A DNA stretch of 5,621 nt from Candidatus Anoxychlamydiales bacterium (lineage in GTDB: Bacteria > Chlamydiota > Chlamydiia > Chlamydiales > SM23-39), in the NCBI GenBank assembly GCA_011064905.1, contig JAAKFW010000112.1, positions 1-5,621 on the forward strand, in the 5' to 3' direction. The notes under the pieces were generated by a model. That model did not search any database, was not told the origin of the DNA, and saw only the letters and a program-made list of their open reading frames with translations. This document shows, in pieces, positions 4,569 to 5,621 of this stretch. The first letter of the stretch is position 1. Each line of letters starts with the position of its first letter. Position numbers and translations under genes: made by a program.

Positions 4569-5564
4569 TTGAAAAAATCACTCTCTCTTATACTAATTTC
4601 ATCAGTTGTTTCTTATATTTCATGGAGTTTGATAAATAAGCAGAACAAATATTTATTCAAAAAGACTTTTGTTAAAGAATTAAACAAAAAAGTTTTTAAA
4701 TCTAAAATTAAAAATAAACCTCCTTCGTGGATGATTAACCAAATTGAAGAAGAATTTGAACCTTTTGTTTCCTCTGGTATTACATCTAAAAAAGTTGATG
4801 AGACATTTAAGAAAATAAGAAATTCATTCCCATGCAATGAGATAATTCGTTATCGTATTATAAACAATGAACTTTTTCGTTATTTTAACGATGGAGAAAC
4901 TATCTCTCTAAAAGATAGTTCTCTTGAGAAAGCTATAAAAACCTTACTTCGTCTTGAACCTATAGAAGATCTAGATATCATTATTTCTCACCAAGATGGT
5001 ATTCCTATTGGCGGGCAACCTGAGAAATTTTATATAACGGAAAAAAAAGAGATGCAAGCTCCCATTTTATGCTCTGCAAAAAAAAGAGATTTACCCTTAG
5101 TAATTTTAATCCCTGATTGGCGCTCAGTTTCTAGGTGGTGGAAAAAAGAAATAAAATGCGTTTTAAAGGCTATCAAAAAAAATAGTTGGAAAAGCAAAAA
5201 AAATTATGCTTTTTGGAGGGGGAGCTTAACCAATAGCATTCGTTCAAAATTATGCAAGCTGGCACTTCAATATCCAAATCATTTATATGCAAAATTAAAT
5301 GCAAAAGTTGAAAATGAAGATTTACAAACTAAATTAGAGCAAGAGGGGATTTATTGTTCTAAAGGGTGGTATCCAATGAAAAAGATACTAGAAAACAAAT
5401 ATTTACCTCTAATGGATGGAGTTATGTCAGCAGCTCCAGCTTTTCAGACCCGTTTATTATCTAATTCTTTAACCCTAAAGCAGGATTTCCCAGGGGTGCA
5501 ATGGTTTTTTAAGCCACTGAAACCCCAGGGCTACCTCATTAAAATTTTAACTTGCCATATCTAA
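4569..5564 (+). CDS. GT90 (CAP10/LpsA-like) glycosyltransferase with replaced C-terminus
   Basis: GT90 enzymes transfer sugars to glycans such as lipopolysaccharide or capsule. Family features are HQDGIP (141-146), PDW (182-184), NYAFWRGSLTNSIRSKL (212-228; the WRG donor-site block) and NKYLPLMDGVMSAAP with FQTRLLSNSLTLKQ (276-305), then QWFFKPLKP (311-319). After LKP the family normally continues with a Y-hydrophobic block and 50 or more further residues; here it changes to QGYLIKILTCHI and stops, so the enzyme is probably inactive or altered. The start is TTG: in-frame TAA at 4545-4547 leaves no ATG upstream, and the next ATG is residue 55. Residues 5-22 form a hydrophobic helix, a likely signal anchor, which supports the TTG start. 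There is no clear ribosome site, and 21 bases separate it from fic, so translation may depend on read-through from fic. The TTG overlaps the TGA of a six-codon ATG frame (4552-4572). Confidence 0.75.
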   Translation: MKKSLSLILISSVVSYISWSLINKQNKYLFKKTFVKELNKKVFKSKIKNKPPSWMINQIEEEFEPFVSSGITSKKVDETFKKIRNSFPCNEIIRYRIINNELFRYFNDGETISLKDSSLEKAIKTLLRLEPIEDLDIIISHQDGIPIGGQPEKFYITEKKEMQAPILCSAKKRDLPLVILIPDWRSVSRWWKKEIKCVLKAIKKNSWKSKKNYAFWRGSLTNSIRSKLCKLALQYPNHLYAKLNAKVENEDLQTKLEQEGIYCSKGWYPMKKILENKYLPLMDGVMSAAPAFQTRLLSNSLTLKQDFPGVQWFFKPLKPQGYLIKILTCHI

Positions 5565-5621
5565 AATTCCTTTTAAAATATCTTCATCCCATGCAGCCTG
5601 TTTTCTTAATCCTTTTATTGA
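5547..5621 (-). CDS. C-terminal end of an unidentified protein (partial)
   Basis: The minus-strand frame entering from the right edge reads IKGLRKQAAWDEDILKGILD MAS and stops at 5549-5547. Composition looks like a real helical C-terminus, but 24 residues are too few to name a family. It overlaps the last 18 bases of the GT90 frame, and the GT90 similarity ends about 25 bases before it, so the foreign GT90 tail is probably the DNA downstream of this gene brought in by a deletion or rearrangement. Confidence 0.4.
   Translation of the reverse strand, partial: SIKGLRKQAAWDEDILKGILDMAS

Noticed and set aside
4552..4572. Six-codon frame MRQILP whose TGA overlaps the GT90 TTG start
   Set aside because: No ribosome site and no stem-loop suggests a regulatory leader; probably chance.
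4613..4837. Minus-strand frame of 74 codons
   Set aside because: It is a shadow of the GT90 gene without promoter or ribosome site.
3489..5564. fic plus GT90 as a new functional two-gene system
   Set aside because: They are close and co-directional, but the GT90 gene is truncated and no shared domain or known association supports a joint function.

Overview
This is an AT-rich window (I judge roughly one third G+C; not counted) that looks like an accessory, partly decayed region of an intracellular bacterium. The best fit is an amoeba-associated chlamydia (Parachlamydiaceae-like). The reasons are an Inc-like protein with a two-lobed hydrophobic hairpin, class D beta-lactamase debris, a GT90 glycosyltransferase, a Fic protein, a DinJ-YafQ toxin-antitoxin pair and IS3-type transposase debris. 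This assignment is an inference from gene content; no marker gene settles it.

Layout. Bases 1-164 are the outer end of an IS3-family element reading leftward, with the first 34 codons of its OrfA. Just outside the IS lie two fragments in one frame: the C-terminal tail of a DinJ/RelB antitoxin without its toxin (to 341) and a short piece resembling a C39-like cysteine peptidase domain (to 479). An unrecognised 189-residue protein follows on the minus strand (496-1065) with a good promoter. A 61-bp direct repeat (52 of 61 identical) occurs at 1144-1204 and 2802-2862. Each copy holds the 3' half of a CAT-anticodon tRNA, from anticodon to discriminator base, without a 5' half. Between the copies sit the Inc-like gene (1380-1931) and an intact, convergently placed dinJ-yafQ operon (2563-2055). 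The arrangement looks like an integrative element bounded by attachment-site remnants.

Right of the second tRNA half is a dead class D beta-lactamase fragment on the minus strand. Its similarity stops at the edge of a 71-bp palindrome with perfect 21-bp arms (2988-3058). An intact autoinhibited-type Fic gene with a winged-helix C-terminus follows (3489-4547). Its promoter is TTGACG-17 bp-TATAAT, embedded in a duplicated 41-bp motif. Twenty-one bases later a GT90/CAP10-like glycosyltransferase starts at TTG (4569-5564). It loses similarity abruptly after a conserved LKP and ends in a foreign tail that overlaps the end of an unidentified minus-strand gene (5547-5621).

Working together. dinJ-yafQ is complete and probably autoregulated through a palindrome lying in its promoter spacer. 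fic and the GT90 gene may share a transcript, but nothing shows they share a function. The other pieces (IS end, antitoxin tail, peptidase piece, beta-lactamase piece, truncated GT90) describe a rearrangement hotspot around a tRNA integration site rather than one coherent system.
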